Shown in pieces: positions 1-9,894 of a stretch of 64,000 nucleotides of DNA. The stretch lies in assembly GCF_028682395.1 (NCBI RefSeq), contig NZ_JANHLC010000004.1:248001-312000 (forward strand), in the 5' to 3' direction. The translations under genes were made by a program, and so were the position numbers. The stretch comes from Pseudomonas putida (lineage in GTDB: Bacteria > Pseudomonadota > Gammaproteobacteria > Pseudomonadales > Pseudomonadaceae). The notes under the pieces were generated by a model. That model ran no database searches and was not told the origin of the DNA. It was given only the letters and a program-made list of their open reading frames with translations. Positions within the stretch are counted from its first letter, which is position 1, and each line of letters opens with the position of its first letter.

Positions 1-31
1 AGGCTGGCGCCAGAACGCCTGAACCTGATCT

Positions 32-54
32 GCGCGCCCACCTCCCGGGCGCGC
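32..54. repeat. 8-bp inverted repeat upstream of chemoreceptor gene
   Basis: A perfect 8-bp stem (32-39 with 47-54) encloses a 7-base loop. There is no T-run after it, so it is not a canonical intrinsic terminator. A stop codon in frame 2 at 20-22 could be the end of an upstream plus-strand gene, in which case the hairpin would lie just behind it; too little sequence is present to say. Confidence 0.25.
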
Positions 55-84
55 CACTCTCCCCGTCCCACGGAAGGAAACCCC

Positions 85-2088
85 ATGAATGTCTTGCCCG
101 TCCGGCTCAGTCACCGACTCAGCCTGGGCTGCCTGCTATTGCTCGTGCTCACCGCCCTGGCCGTCTACGCGGTCATGACCTGGCGCGGCCAACCCCGTGT
201 CGAAGCCAGCAGCCGGATGCTCTCGCAACAAACCGGCCAGGCGATTATCAATCGCCTGTCGATGCAGCTCGCCGAAATCGAAGGCGTGACGACCAGCCTG
301 TCGCACCTGGCCAGCGGCCTGCCGAAAGACGAACACAGCTACCTGCAAGGCCTGCCGAAGATCATCGACCATGAAAACGACCCGTCCATCGCCGGCGGCG
401 GCGTCTGGCCGGAACCGGGCGCCTTTGACCCGGCCCAGGCGCGGCGCAGTTTCTTCTGGGCGCGCGACGAGCGCGGGCAGATGGTCTATCACGACGAGTT
501 CAACCAGCCGGACTTCAGCGACTACCACACCGAAGCCTGGTACAGCGAGGCCCGCGCCAAACCCACCGGCCGCTGCATGTGGACCGAAGGTTACCTGGAC
601 AGCGTAACCGGCGAGCCCATGGTCACCTGCACCGTGCCCTACCATCTGGACGGCCGCTTCGCCGGCGTCTCGACCCTCGACCTGCGCCTGGACGGCTTGA
701 GCCAGGTCCTGGAAGAACAGGGCAACGTCACCGGTGGCTATGCCTTCGCCCTCGATCAACGGGGCAATGTGCTGTACTTCCCCGGGATCAAGCCCAAGCC
801 CGGGGCCGCCATGCCGACCCTGGCGGACCTGAGCCGCGACCAGGCCTGGCTCGCCCCCGTGCAGAGCGCCGTGGCCGGGCTCGGCGCGCAATCGACCGCC
901 AGCCTCAAACTGAACCATGACGGACGCCTCGACGAAGCCAGCCAAGTCCATCTGTTCGTGATGCCCGGTTCCGGCTGGGTCATCGGCCTGGTCACCCCAC
1001 AAAACCGTATCACCGAACTGGCCCGCACCCTGACCGGCGACATCCTGCTCTGGCTGTTGCCGGCCCTGGCCGCGCTGCTGTTCTTCGCCTGGCTGGCCGG
1101 CCATCGCCTGATCGCCCAGTTGGAAGAAACCACCCGGCAGATCGATGCCCTCAGCGCCGGCGGCGCACGCATCAACGAACTGAGCATCGAGCGCCACGAT
1201 GAAATCGGCACCCTGCGTGGAGCGGTCAATCGCTATGCCGCCCATCTGCGCGCCCTGCTGCAGCAAATCGCCGCAGAGTCCGGCCAGCTCAATGGCCAGA
1301 CCCGCGAGCTGGCAGCGCTCAGCGCAACCCTGGCCGAACGCGCCGAGCAGCAGCGTCAGGAGAACATCCAGCTGGCAGCGGCCATTACCGAAATGTCGTC
1401 GAGCGCCCAGGAAGTGGCCTTCAACACCAATCAGTGCGCTGACACCGCGCGCAACTCCCTCGGCGTGGTCCAGGACGGCCAGAACAAGGCCGAGCAATCG
1501 AGCCGGATGATGCAGACCCTGTCCCTGGAAATCACCGACGCTTGCGAGGTGGTCGCCGAGTTGGCCAACGACAGCCAGCGCATCGGCACGGTCCTGGATG
1601 TGATCAAGAGCATTTCCGCGCAGACCAACCTGCTTGCCCTCAACGCCGCGATCGAGGCCGCCAGGGCCGGTGAAGCGGGCCGCGGTTTTGCCGTGGTAGC
1701 CGATGAAGTCCGCGCACTGGCCGGCAAGACCCAGCATTCGGCGGATGAGATCAGCGCCATGATCGACTCCTTGCGCGACGCCTCGCATAAAGCCGTTGGC
1801 GCCATGCATGAGGGGCGCGATAACGCCAGCAACGCGCTGACCGGCAGCCAGGTCACGACCAGCGCACTGACCGTGACGGTGGAGAACTTTCGCAGCATTT
1901 CCGAGCGCACCGAGCAGATCGCCGTGGCCGCCCAGGAACAGAGCCATGTCACGCAGGAAATCAGCCAGTTGACCGAACGCATCCAGAGCCTGAGCGAGGC
2001 CAATGCCCAGGACGCCAGCGAGCTGAAGCACGTCGGTAGCCTGATCGCCCAGTTGTCGGCGCGCCTGGAACAATTGAGTCGCGGCTGA
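85..2088 (+). CDS. methyl-accepting chemotaxis protein (dCache sensor)
   Basis: This is a transmembrane chemoreceptor of 667 residues that would signal to CheA/CheW. A first membrane segment at about residues 13-33 is followed by a periplasmic double-Cache-like ligand domain (about 40-305), a second membrane segment (about 313-336), a HAMP linker and a cytoplasmic signalling domain. The hairpin tip is recognisable at about 514-542 ([15 protein letters not shown], then FAVVADEVR). The ATG has GGAAGG upstream at 72-77. No CheR-docking pentapeptide is seen at the C terminus (ends LEQLSRG). The ligand cannot be read from the sequence. It stands alone, with no che genes nearby. Confidence 0.93.
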   Translation: MNVLPVRLSHRLSLGCLLLLVLTALAVYAVMTWRGQPRVEASSRMLSQQTGQAIINRLSMQLAEIEGVTTSLSHLASGLPKDEHSYLQGLPKIIDHENDPSIAGGGVWPEPGAFDPAQARRSFFWARDERGQMVYHDEFNQPDFSDYHTEAWYSEARAKPTGRCMWTEGYLDSVTGEPMVTCTVPYHLDGRFAGVSTLDLRLDGLSQVLEEQGNVTGGYAFALDQRGNVLYFPGIKPKPGAAMPTLADLSRDQAWLAPVQSAVAGLGAQSTASLKLNHDGRLDEASQVHLFVMPGSGWVIGLVTPQNRITELARTLTGDILLWLLPALAALLFFAWLAGHRLIAQLEETTRQIDALSAGGARINELSIERHDEIGTLRGAVNRYAAHLRALLQQIAAESGQLNGQTRELAALSATLAERAEQQRQENIQLAAAITEMSSSAQEVAFNTNQCADTARNSLGVVQDGQNKAEQSSRMMQTLSLEITDACEVVAELANDSQRIGTVLDVIKSISAQTNLLALNAAIEAARAGEAGRGFAVVADEVRALAGKTQHSADEISAMIDSLRDASHKAVGAMHEGRDNASNALTGSQVTTSALTVTVENFRSISERTEQIAVAAQEQSHVTQEISQLTERIQSLSEANAQDASELKHVGSLIAQLSARLEQLSRG

Positions 2089-2095
2089 TACTCGG

Positions 2096-2137
2096 CCTCG
2101 GGACGGGTGACACCATGGCGTCGTGCCCGTCCCGAGG
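2096..2137. repeat. 12-bp inverted repeat after the chemoreceptor gene
   Basis: A perfect 12-bp stem (2096-2107 with 2126-2137) encloses an 18-base loop that itself contains a near-palindrome. It begins 7 bases after the chemoreceptor stop. No U-tract follows, so it may be a Rho-independent-like barrier, an mRNA 3'-end stabiliser or a protein site. Confidence 0.4.
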
Positions 2138-2287
2138 AAGTATTGCCGATTGCCTCGGTCTATCGGACACTGGCGCCCCGGTTAGCGGTCCGCCTGCCGG
2201 CGTTTGGCGACTCAGACTCACGAGACCATGAACGACCGCGCCGCCCGGCTGTGCTCATTCAATGGAATTTATCTGAGTCGAGGCTTT

Positions 2288-3556
2288 ATGAAAGACGCAA
2301 CGATTGCGCTGCACCATGGTTTCAAATCGGACCCGACCACCAAGGCCGTGGCCGTGCCCATCTACCAGAACGTCGCGTTCGAATTCGACAATGCCCAGCA
2401 TGGCGCCGATCTGTTCAACCTGGATGTACCGGGCAATATCTACACCCGGATCATGAACCCCACCAACGATGTCCTGGAACAACGCATGGCGGCCCTGGAA
2501 GGCGGTATCGCCGGCCTGGCCGTGGCCGCCGGCAGCGCAGCGATCCACTATGCAATCCAGACCCTGACCCAGGCCGGTGACAATATCGTCTCCACGCCCC
2601 AGCTCTATGGCGGCACCTACACGCTGTTTGCCCACCTGCTGCCCAGCTTTGGCGTCGACGTGCGCTTTGCCCGCGACGACTCGGCCGAGGCCATTGCCGA
2701 ATTGATCGACGACAAGACCAAGCTGGTCTACTGCGAAAGCATCGGCAACCCGGCCGGCAATATCGTCGACCTCGCGGCCCTGGCCCAAGTCGCCCATGCG
2801 CGCGGCGTACCACTGATGGTCGACAACACCGTGGCGACGCCGATCCTGTGCAAGCCAATCGAATTCGGCGCCGATATCGTCGTGCACTCGGTGACCAAAT
2901 ACGTCGGTGGCCACGGTAATTCCCTGGGCGGGATGATCGTCGACAGCGGCACGTTCCCCTGGGCCGACTACCCGGAAAAATTCGCCAGCCTCAACACGCC
3001 CGAGCCGGCCTACCACGGCGTGGTCTACACCGAAAAATTCGGCCCGGCGGCCTTTATCGCCCGCGCCCGCACCGTGCCGCTGCGCAATACCGGCGCGGCA
3101 CTGGCGCCGATGAATGCCTTCCTGCTGCTGCAAGGCCTGGAAACCCTGGCACTGCGCATGGAGCGCCATACCGAGAACGCCCTCAAGGTCGCGCAGTTCC
3201 TCCAGGGCCACGAGCAGGTCGCCTGGGTCAGCTATGCTGGACTGCCCGAGCACCCGCACCATGAACTGGCGCTCAAATACATGCAGGGCAAGCCGTCGGC
3301 GATCCTTTCGTTCGGCCTCAAGGGCGGCTACGAAGCGGGCGTGCGCTTCTACGATGCGCTGCAGATCTTCAAGCGCCTGGTCAATATCGGCGACGCCAAG
3401 TCCCTGGCCTGCCATCCAGCCTCCACCACCCACCGGCAAATGACGGTCGAAGAGCAGGCCAAGGCAGGGGTCAAGCCGGAGATGATTCGTCTGTCGGTGG
3501 GCATTGAAGCCATTGAAGACATCCTCGACGACTTGCGCCAGGCGCTGAACGCTTGA
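2288..3556 (+). CDS. metY: O-acetylhomoserine/O-succinylhomoserine sulfhydrylase
   Basis: This PLP enzyme of the Cys/Met metabolism family (422 residues) makes homocysteine from an acylated homoserine and sulfide, by direct sulfhydrylation in methionine synthesis. The start is KDATIALHHGF followed by DPTTKAVAVPIYQ, typical of MetY. The PLP lysine lies in HSVTKYVGGHGNS. An upstream in-frame ATG at 2204 would add 28 residues not usual in the family; the ATG at 2288 has a TCGAGG Shine-Dalgarno-like sequence 5 bases before it and puts the family N terminus at residue 1. It is a monocistron closed by a strong terminator shared with putP. Which acyl-homoserine it uses cannot be decided here. Confidence 0.9.
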   Translation: MKDATIALHHGFKSDPTTKAVAVPIYQNVAFEFDNAQHGADLFNLDVPGNIYTRIMNPTNDVLEQRMAALEGGIAGLAVAAGSAAIHYAIQTLTQAGDNIVSTPQLYGGTYTLFAHLLPSFGVDVRFARDDSAEAIAELIDDKTKLVYCESIGNPAGNIVDLAALAQVAHARGVPLMVDNTVATPILCKPIEFGADIVVHSVTKYVGGHGNSLGGMIVDSGTFPWADYPEKFASLNTPEPAYHGVVYTEKFGPAAFIARARTVPLRNTGAALAPMNAFLLLQGLETLALRMERHTENALKVAQFLQGHEQVAWVSYAGLPEHPHHELALKYMQGKPSAILSFGLKGGYEAGVRFYDALQIFKRLVNIGDAKSLACHPASTTHRQMTVEEQAKAGVKPEMIRLSVGIEAIEDILDDLRQALNA

Positions 3557-3630
3557 TCTTACGCAGGCGCTTGTAGGCGCCGCTCGCCCCTACAGGTTCA
3601 GCGGCCAGGCATTTGTCCAGGCCAAAAAAA

Positions 3631-3664
3631 ACGGCCCGCATCGTTGGATGCGGGCCGTTTTTTT
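3631..3664. terminator. bidirectional intrinsic terminator metY/putP
   Basis: A 10-bp GC-rich stem (3631-3640 with 3649-3658) has an 8-base loop. A runs precede it and a T-run (3658-3664) follows it, so it can stop transcripts from both metY (plus) and putP (minus). Confidence 0.88.
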
Positions 3665-3689
3665 CGATCAGCGTTTCAGCTCAGGGCAC

Positions 3690-5174
3690 TCAGTGCTCCA
3701 GGCGGAACTGCTTTTCGGCGGCGTCAAAGCGCTGCAGCATGGCGGCCGACGGTTTACCCATCAGGCTGACCACGTAGATCGCCAGGCTGGCGAAGATGAA
3801 GCCTGGGATGATTTCATACAGGCCCAGCAGCTCGAAGTGCTTCCAGACGATCACGGTCACCGCACCGACCAGCACACCGGCCAGGGCGCCGTTGCGCGTC
3901 ATGTTCTTCCAGATCACCGAAATCAGCACCACCGGCCCGAACGCCGCGCCGAAACCGGCCCAGGCGTAGCTGACCAGACCCAGTACACGGTTATCCGGGT
4001 TGGCCGCCAGAGCGATGGCAACCAGTGCGACCACCAGCACCATGGCGCGGCCGACCCAGACCAGTTCAAGCTGGGAAGCACTCTTGCGCAGGAAGGCTTT
4101 GTAGAAATCTTCGGTCAGGGCGCTGGAACACACCAGCAGCTGGCAGCTCAGGGTACTCATCACTGCCGCCAGAATCGCCGACAGCAGTACACCGGCAACC
4201 CATGGGTTGAACAGCAGCTTGGCCAGTTCGATAAACACGCGCTCGGGGTTATCGGTCACGGGACCGGCCACTTCCGGATGCGCCGCGAAGTAGGCGATAC
4301 CGAAGAAGCCCACCGCCACGGTGCCGCCCAGGCAGAGGATCATCCAGGTCATGGAGATGCGACGCGCCTTGGCAATCGACTTGACCGAATCCGCCGCCAT
4401 GAAGCGGGCGAGGATATGCGGCTGGCCGAAGTAGCCCAGGCCCCAGCCCATCAGCGAGATGATGCCGATAAAGGAGGTGTTTTTCAGCATATCGAAGTTG
4501 CTTGGGTCTTGCGCTTCGATGGCCAGGAAGGTTGTGTCGACGCCTCCGGTGGCCAGCAACACGATGATCGGCGTCAGGATCAACGCGAAGATCATCAGGG
4601 TCGCCTGCACGGTGTCCGTCCAGCTCACTGCCAGGAAACCACCGATAAAGGTGTAGGCAATGGTCGCTGCAGCACCGGCCCAAAGCGCGGTTTCGTAGGA
4701 CATGCCGAAGGTGCTTTCAAACAACCGTGCGCCGGCAACGATGCCCGAAGCGCAGTAGATGGTGAAGAACACCAGAATCACCACCGCCGAAATAATGCGC
4801 AGCACACCGCTTTTATCTTCGAAACGGCTGGCGAAGTAATCCGGCAGGGTCAGCGCATCGCCGTTGTGCTCGGTCTGCACGCGCAGACGGCCGGCGACGA
4901 ACAGCCAGTTCAGGTAGGCACCGACGATCAGGCCGATGGCAATCCAGCTTTCCGACAGGCCAGACATGTAGATGGCGCCCGGCAGGCCCATCAACAACCA
5001 GCCACTCATGTCCGAGGCACCGGCTGACAGCGCGGTGACCACACTGCCCAGGCTACGACCGCCCAGAATGTAGTCGGACAAGTTATTGGTAGAGCGATAG
5101 GCCATGAGACCGATCAGCACCATTGCCGCGATATAGATCACAAACGTGATCAGGGTTGGGTTGCTTACACTCAT
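3690..5174 (-). CDS. putP: sodium/proline symporter
   Basis: PutP is a sodium:solute symporter (SSS family) that imports proline across the inner membrane. It has 494 residues, about 13 hydrophobic segments and the conserved early region SDYILGGRSLGSVVTALSAG with SDMSGWLLMGLPGA after it. It is transcribed divergently from putA, the enzyme that degrades its substrate, across a 459-bp spacer carrying PutA-type operator words. This arrangement and length are standard for enterobacterial and Pseudomonas put loci. Confidence 0.96.
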   Translation of the reverse strand: MSVSNPTLITFVIYIAAMVLIGLMAYRSTNNLSDYILGGRSLGSVVTALSAGASDMSGWLLMGLPGAIYMSGLSESWIAIGLIVGAYLNWLFVAGRLRVQTEHNGDALTLPDYFASRFEDKSGVLRIISAVVILVFFTIYCASGIVAGARLFESTFGMSYETALWAGAAATIAYTFIGGFLAVSWTDTVQATLMIFALILTPIIVLLATGGVDTTFLAIEAQDPSNFDMLKNTSFIGIISLMGWGLGYFGQPHILARFMAADSVKSIAKARRISMTWMILCLGGTVAVGFFGIAYFAAHPEVAGPVTDNPERVFIELAKLLFNPWVAGVLLSAILAAVMSTLSCQLLVCSSALTEDFYKAFLRKSASQLELVWVGRAMVLVVALVAIALAANPDNRVLGLVSYAWAGFGAAFGPVVLISVIWKNMTRNGALAGVLVGAVTVIVWKHFELLGLYEIIPGFIFASLAIYVVSLMGKPSAAMLQRFDAAEKQFRLEH

Positions 5175-5633
5175 TCGTTATTGCCCTGGCATTTGTTGTT
5201 ATCAGCAACGGCCGACAGCCCCTGCCCCTTTGAAAAGGGATAGACGGTTGTGCCGGACGCGCATTTAGGGCCGACGTTTCCCCAGGAAAACCATCGACCG
5301 TAGCAGCAGACCCGCAAACGGGTTGCACCGTGGGCGCGAATCCTATTCAACAATACAAATCAGGTGCAACCAGTTTCTGGCAGATTGAGTTGCACCCAGT
5401 CGGATTTATGTACGCATACGTCCTTTTTGCTTCTTTTCGGAGCAAAAACCCTTCAGTAACCAAATAAAACGCACTTATTCCACGAAGATTGGATCCACTT
5501 GCTCGCACTTCCTGACGAACAGCCGGATTTTCCGCGAAAAAATGGGTTGCACCCGGTTGCACCTGTTACAACGCGAAGCTAATCTTGCCGCCAGCTGATG
5601 CCACGCGGTAGTGGCAACCATGAGGATAAAAAT
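5175..5633. promoter_or_regulatory. putP-putA divergent control region with five GTTGCA operator words
   Basis: The 459-bp gene-free spacer contains GTTGCA in either orientation at 5322-5327, 5365-5370 (reverse), 5389-5394, 5546-5551 and 5556-5561. The last two are spaced exactly 10 bp, one helical turn. GTTGCA is the word recognised by the ribbon-helix-helix domain of E. coli PutA, and this PutA carries the same domain, so autorepression is inferred. A sixth reverse copy is inside putA (5774-5779). I could not pick -10/-35 boxes with confidence. Confidence 0.65.
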
Positions 5634-8600
5634 ATGGCTACGACCACCCTTGGCGTCAAACTCGACGACCCTACTCGCGAACGCTTGAAGGCCGCCGCTA
5701 CTTCGATTGACCGCACTCCGCACTGGCTGATCAAGCAAGCCATCTTCAACTATCTGGAAAAACTCGAAAGCGGTGCAACCCTGAGCGAGCTCAGCGGTGC
5801 CACCCGCGCCGAGGCCGACGATGCCGGCGAAGTCCAGAGCGACCACGCTCATCAATGCTTCCTCGAGTTCGCCGAGAGCATCCTGCCGCAATCGGTCCTG
5901 CGCGCCTCCATCACCGCCGCCTACCGTCGCCCGGAGCAGGAAGTCGTGCCCATGCTGCTGGAGCAGGCGCGCCTGCCGGCCGCCATGGCCGAAGCGACCC
6001 ACAAGCTGGCCTCGACCATTGCCGAGAAACTGCGCAACCAGAAGAGTGCCGGCGGCCGTGCCGGTATCGTCCAGGGTCTGCTGCAGGAATTCTCCCTGTC
6101 GTCCCAGGAAGGCGTGGCGCTGATGTGCCTGGCCGAAGCGCTGCTGCGTATCCCGGACAAAGGCACCCGCGACGCCCTGATCCGCGACAAGATCAGCACC
6201 GGTAACTGGCATCCACACCTGGGCAACAGCCCGTCGCTGTTCGTCAACGCTGCGACCTGGGGTCTGCTGCTGACCGGCAAGCTGGTGTCGACCCACAACG
6301 AAGCGGGCCTGACCTCCTCCCTGAGCCGCATCATCGGCAAGAGCGGTGAGCCGATGATCCGCAAGGGCGTCGACATGGCCATGCGCCTGATGGGCGAGCA
6401 GTTCGTGACCGGCGAAACCATCGCCGAAGCCCTGGCCAACGCCAGCCGCTTTGAAAGCAAAGGCTTCCGCTACTCCTACGACATGCTCGGCGAAGCCGCA
6501 CTGACCGAACATGACGCGCAGAAATACCTTGCGTCCTACGAGCAGGCCATCCACTCCATCGGCAAGGCTTCCCACGGCCGCGGCATCTACGAAGGCCCGG
6601 GCATCTCGATCAAGCTGTCGGCCCTGCACCCGCGCTATAGCCGCGCCCAGTACGAGCGCGTGATGGACGAGCTGTACCCGCGCCTGCTGTCGCTGACCCT
6701 GCTGGCCAAGCAATACGATATCGGCCTGAACATCGACGCCGAAGAAGCCGACCGCCTCGAACTGTCCCTGGACCTGCTCGAACGCCTGTGCTTCGAACCA
6801 CAGTTGACCGGCTGGAACGGCATCGGCTTCGTGATCCAGGCTTACCAGAAACGCTGCCCGTACGTGATCGACTACGTCATCGATCTGGCCCGCCGCAGCC
6901 GTCACCGCCTGATGATCCGCCTGGTAAAAGGCGCGTACTGGGACAGCGAAATCAAGCGCGCCCAGGTCGACGGCCTGGAAGGCTATCCGGTCTACACCCG
7001 CAAGGTGTACACCGATGTGTCCTACATTGCCTGCGCCCGCAAGCTGCTGTCGGTACCGGAAGTCATCTACCCGCAGTTCGCCACGCACAACGCCCACACC
7101 CTGTCGGCCATCTACCATATCGCCGGTCAGAACTACTACCCGGGCCAGTACGAGTTCCAATGCCTGCACGGCATGGGCGAACCGCTGTACGAGCAAGTGG
7201 TGGGCAAAGTCGCTGATGGCAAGCTGAACCGCCCGTGCCGCGTCTATGCGCCGGTCGGCACCCACGAAACACTGCTGGCCTACCTGGTCCGTCGCCTGCT
7301 GGAAAACGGCGCGAACACCTCGTTCGTCAACCGCATCGCCGACCACACAATCTCGATCCAGGAACTGGTCGCCGACCCGGTCAGCAGCATCGAGCAGATG
7401 GCGACCCAGGAAGGCGGTTTCGGCCTGCCGCACCCGCGCATCCCGTTGCCGCGTGACCTGTACGGCAGCGAGCGCGCCAACTCGGCCGGTATCGACATGG
7501 CCAACGAACATCGCCTGGCCTCGCTGTCCTGCGCCTTGCTGGCCACGGCCCACAACGACTGGAAAGCCGTACCGACGCTGGGCTGCGAAGCCAGCAACGG
7601 CATGGCTGCACCGGTGTTGAATCCGTCCGATCACCGCGACGTGGTCGGCCATGTGCAGGAAGCCAACCTGGACGACGTGAGCAATGCGCTTCAGTGCGCC
7701 GTCAATGCCGCGCCGATCTGGCAAGCCACGCCACCGGCAGAGCGCGCCGCGATCCTGGAGCGTGCTGCCGACCTGATGGAAGGCGAGATCCAGCCGCTGA
7801 TGGGCCTGTTGGTCCGCGAAGCGGGCAAGACCTACCTCAACGCCATCGCCGAAGTGCGTGAAGCCGTCGACTTCCTGCGCTACTACGCGGTGCAGGCACG
7901 CAACGACTTCACCAACGACGCCCACCGCCCACTGGGCCCGGTGGTCTGCATCAGCCCGTGGAACTTCCCGCTGGCGATCTTCAGTGGCCAGGTCGCGGCT
8001 GCACTGGCGGCCGGTAACCCGGTATTGGCCAAGCCCGCCGAACAGACACCGCTGATTGCTGCCCAGGCCGTACGCCTGCTGCTCGAAGCCGGCATCCCGC
8101 AGGGCGTGCTGCAAATGCTCCCGGGCCGTGGCGAAACCGTCGGTGCTGGCCTGGTCGGCGACGATCGCGTCAAGGGCGTGATGTTCACCGGCTCCACCGA
8201 GGTGGCGCGTCTGCTGCAACGCAATGTCGCCGGCCGCCTGGATGCCCAGGGCCGTCCGATCCCGCTGATCGCCGAAACCGGTGGCCAGAACGCAATGATC
8301 GTCGACTCCTCGGCACTGACCGAACAAGTCGTGATCGACGTCGTGTCTTCGGCCTTCGACAGTGCCGGCCAGCGTTGCTCGGCCCTGCGTGTACTGTGCC
8401 TGCAGGAAGACTCTGCCGACCGCGTGATCGAAATGCTCAAGGGCGCCATGGCTGAATGCCGCCTGGGTAACCCGGAGCGCCTGTCCGTGGATATCGGCCC
8501 GGTCATCGACGCCGAAGCCAAGGCAGGTATCGAGAAGCACATCCAGGGTATGCGCGAGAAAGGCCGTACGGTCTATCAAGTGGCCATTGCCGACAGCGAC

Positions 8601-9587
8601 GAATGCCAACGCGGCACGTTCATCATGCCGACCCTGATCGAGCTGGAAAGCTTCGACGAACTGCAACGTGAAATCTTCGGCCCAGTCCTGCACGTCGTGC
8701 GCTACAGCCGCAAGAACATCGACCAGTTGATCGAGCAGATCAATGCTTCCGGCTACGGCCTGACACTGGGCGTGCACACCCGTATCGACGAGACCATCGC
8801 CAAAGTGGTGGACAACGTTCATGCCGGTAACGTCTACGTTAACCGCAACATCGTCGGTGCTGTGGTCGGCGTGCAGCCATTCGGCGGCGAAGGCCTGTCG
8901 GGCACCGGCCCGAAAGCCGGCGGCCCGCTGTACCTGTACCGCCTGCTGTCGACCCGCCCAAGCGACGCCATCGAGCAATCCTTTGCCCGCAGCGATGCGC
9001 AGAGCGCACCGGATACCCGTCTGCGTGACGCCATGAGCAAGCCGCTGAGCGCCCTGCAAGCCTGGGCCGAAAGCAGCAAGCTGGGGGATCTGAGCGCCCT
9101 GTGCACACAGTTCGCGGCCCAATCGCAAAGCGGCATCACCCGCCAACTGGCCGGCCCGACTGGCGAGCGCAACAGCTATGCGATCCTGCCACGCGAACAC
9201 GTGCTGTGCCTGGCGCAAGTCGAGTCCGACCTGCTGACCCAACTGGCTGCCGTACTGGCTGTCGGCAGCTCCGCGGTCTGGCCGGACAACGCCCAGAGCA
9301 AAGCCCTGTACGCTCGCCTGCCGAAAGATGTGCAAGCGCGCATCCAGCTGGTTGCCGACTGGACCAAGGACGAAGCGGTTTTCGACGCTGTACTGCATCA
9401 CGGCGACAGCGACCAGCTGCAAACCGTGTGCAAGCAGGTCGCCCAGCGTGCTGGCGCGATCATCGGGGTTCACGGCCTGTCCCAGGGCGAGACTTCGATT
9501 GCCCTGGAACGCTTGGTGATCGAGCGCGCCTTGAGCGTCAACACGGCCGCAGCGGGCGGTAACGCCAGCCTGATGACCATCGGCTAA
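5634..9587 (+). CDS. putA: trifunctional proline dehydrogenase / P5C dehydrogenase / put repressor
   Basis: PutA oxidises proline to glutamate in two steps: FAD proline dehydrogenase, then NAD-dependent pyrroline-5-carboxylate dehydrogenase. It has 1317 residues, the length I recall for P. putida PutA. Order: an N-terminal ribbon-helix-helix (about 1-47, TTTLGVKLDDPTRERLKAAA), a helical arm, the proline dehydrogenase barrel (about 190-560) and the aldehyde dehydrogenase domain with the catalytic cysteine in SAGQRCSALR, then a C-terminal tail. An earlier in-frame ATG at 5598 is less likely; the ATG at 5634 follows TGAGGA at good spacing and starts exactly at the DNA-binding domain. When proline is absent it is expected to sit on the GTTGCA sites upstream; with proline it moves to the membrane as an enzyme. 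Confidence 0.97.
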   Translation: MATTTLGVKLDDPTRERLKAAATSIDRTPHWLIKQAIFNYLEKLESGATLSELSGATRAEADDAGEVQSDHAHQCFLEFAESILPQSVLRASITAAYRRPEQEVVPMLLEQARLPAAMAEATHKLASTIAEKLRNQKSAGGRAGIVQGLLQEFSLSSQEGVALMCLAEALLRIPDKGTRDALIRDKISTGNWHPHLGNSPSLFVNAATWGLLLTGKLVSTHNEAGLTSSLSRIIGKSGEPMIRKGVDMAMRLMGEQFVTGETIAEALANASRFESKGFRYSYDMLGEAALTEHDAQKYLASYEQAIHSIGKASHGRGIYEGPGISIKLSALHPRYSRAQYERVMDELYPRLLSLTLLAKQYDIGLNIDAEEADRLELSLDLLERLCFEPQLTGWNGIGFVIQAYQKRCPYVIDYVIDLARRSRHRLMIRLVKGAYWDSEIKRAQVDGLEGYPVYTRKVYTDVSYIACARKLLSVPEVIYPQFATHNAHTLSAIYHIAGQNYYPGQYEFQCLHGMGEPLYEQVVGKVADGKLNRPCRVYAPVGTHETLLAYLVRRLLENGANTSFVNRIADHTISIQELVADPVSSIEQMATQEGGFGLPHPRIPLPRDLYGSERANSAGIDMANEHRLASLSCALLATAHNDWKAVPTLGCEASNGMAAPVLNPSDHRDVVGHVQEANLDDVSNALQCAVNAAPIWQATPPAERAAILERAADLMEGEIQPLMGLLVREAGKTYLNAIAEVREAVDFLRYYAVQARNDFTNDAHRPLGPVVCISPWNFPLAIFSGQVAAALAAGNPVLAKPAEQTPLIAAQAVRLLLEAGIPQGVLQMLPGRGETVGAGLVGDDRVKGVMFTGSTEVARLLQRNVAGRLDAQGRPIPLIAETGGQNAMIVDSSALTEQVVIDVVSSAFDSAGQRCSALRVLCLQEDSADRVIEMLKGAMAECRLGNPERLSVDIGPVIDAEAKAGIEKHIQGMREKGRTVYQVAIADSDECQRGTFIMPTLIELESFDELQREIFGPVLHVVRYSRKNIDQLIEQINASGYGLTLGVHTRIDETIAKVVDNVHAGNVYVNRNIVGAVVGVQPFGGEGLSGTGPKAGGPLYLYRLLSTRPSDAIEQSFARSDAQSAPDTRLRDAMSKPLSALQAWAESSKLGDLSALCTQFAAQSQSGITRQLAGPTGERNSYAILPREHVLCLAQVESDLLTQLAAVLAVGSSAVWPDNAQSKALYARLPKDVQARIQLVADWTKDEAVFDAVLHHGDSDQLQTVCKQVAQRAGAIIGVHGLSQGETSIALERLVIERALSVNTAAAGGNASLMTIG

Positions 9588-9606
9588 GTCACCCTGCAAC
9601 ACCCAG

Positions 9607-9633
9607 AGGGCGCCCTGACCGGCGCCCTTTTTT
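9607..9633 (+). terminator. putA intrinsic terminator
   Basis: An 8-bp stem (9607-9614 with 9621-9628), a 6-base loop and a T-run to 9633, starting 20 bases after the putA stop. Confidence 0.88.
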
Positions 9634-9894
9634 ATGCCCGATACATTCCCTGCAGCCGTTGCCGCCAGGCGACGTCCAAGGGCGTAGCGCTCGCCAATCA
9701 AACGCCAAGGTATGTCCGACACCCCGCTGACAAAGGCTCACGCCAGCTGCAGCACCGGACGCAACCTGTCGCCAGCGGCGACGGGATCGGCCCCGCGCGT
9801 CTGTTTGGCCGCTTTATCACGCGGATCAATCTTGCTATCCAGGGTTTATCCACGCTCCTAGACTCGGCCCACTCCCCTCTTCAGGTAGGCCGTC

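Noticed and set aside
3620..3665. Possible insertion-sequence end
   Set aside because: The inverted repeat with A/T runs is a bidirectional terminator between convergent genes.
3648..5027. Long open frame antisense to putP
   Set aside because: His/Gln-rich composition of a reverse-complement membrane gene; putP is unambiguous.
5475..9722. A 1415-codon open frame antisense to putA
   Set aside because: It covers a gene with clear PutA motifs, is Gly/Ala/Arg/Gln-rich, has no recognisable domain or ribosome site, and is a GC-composition effect.
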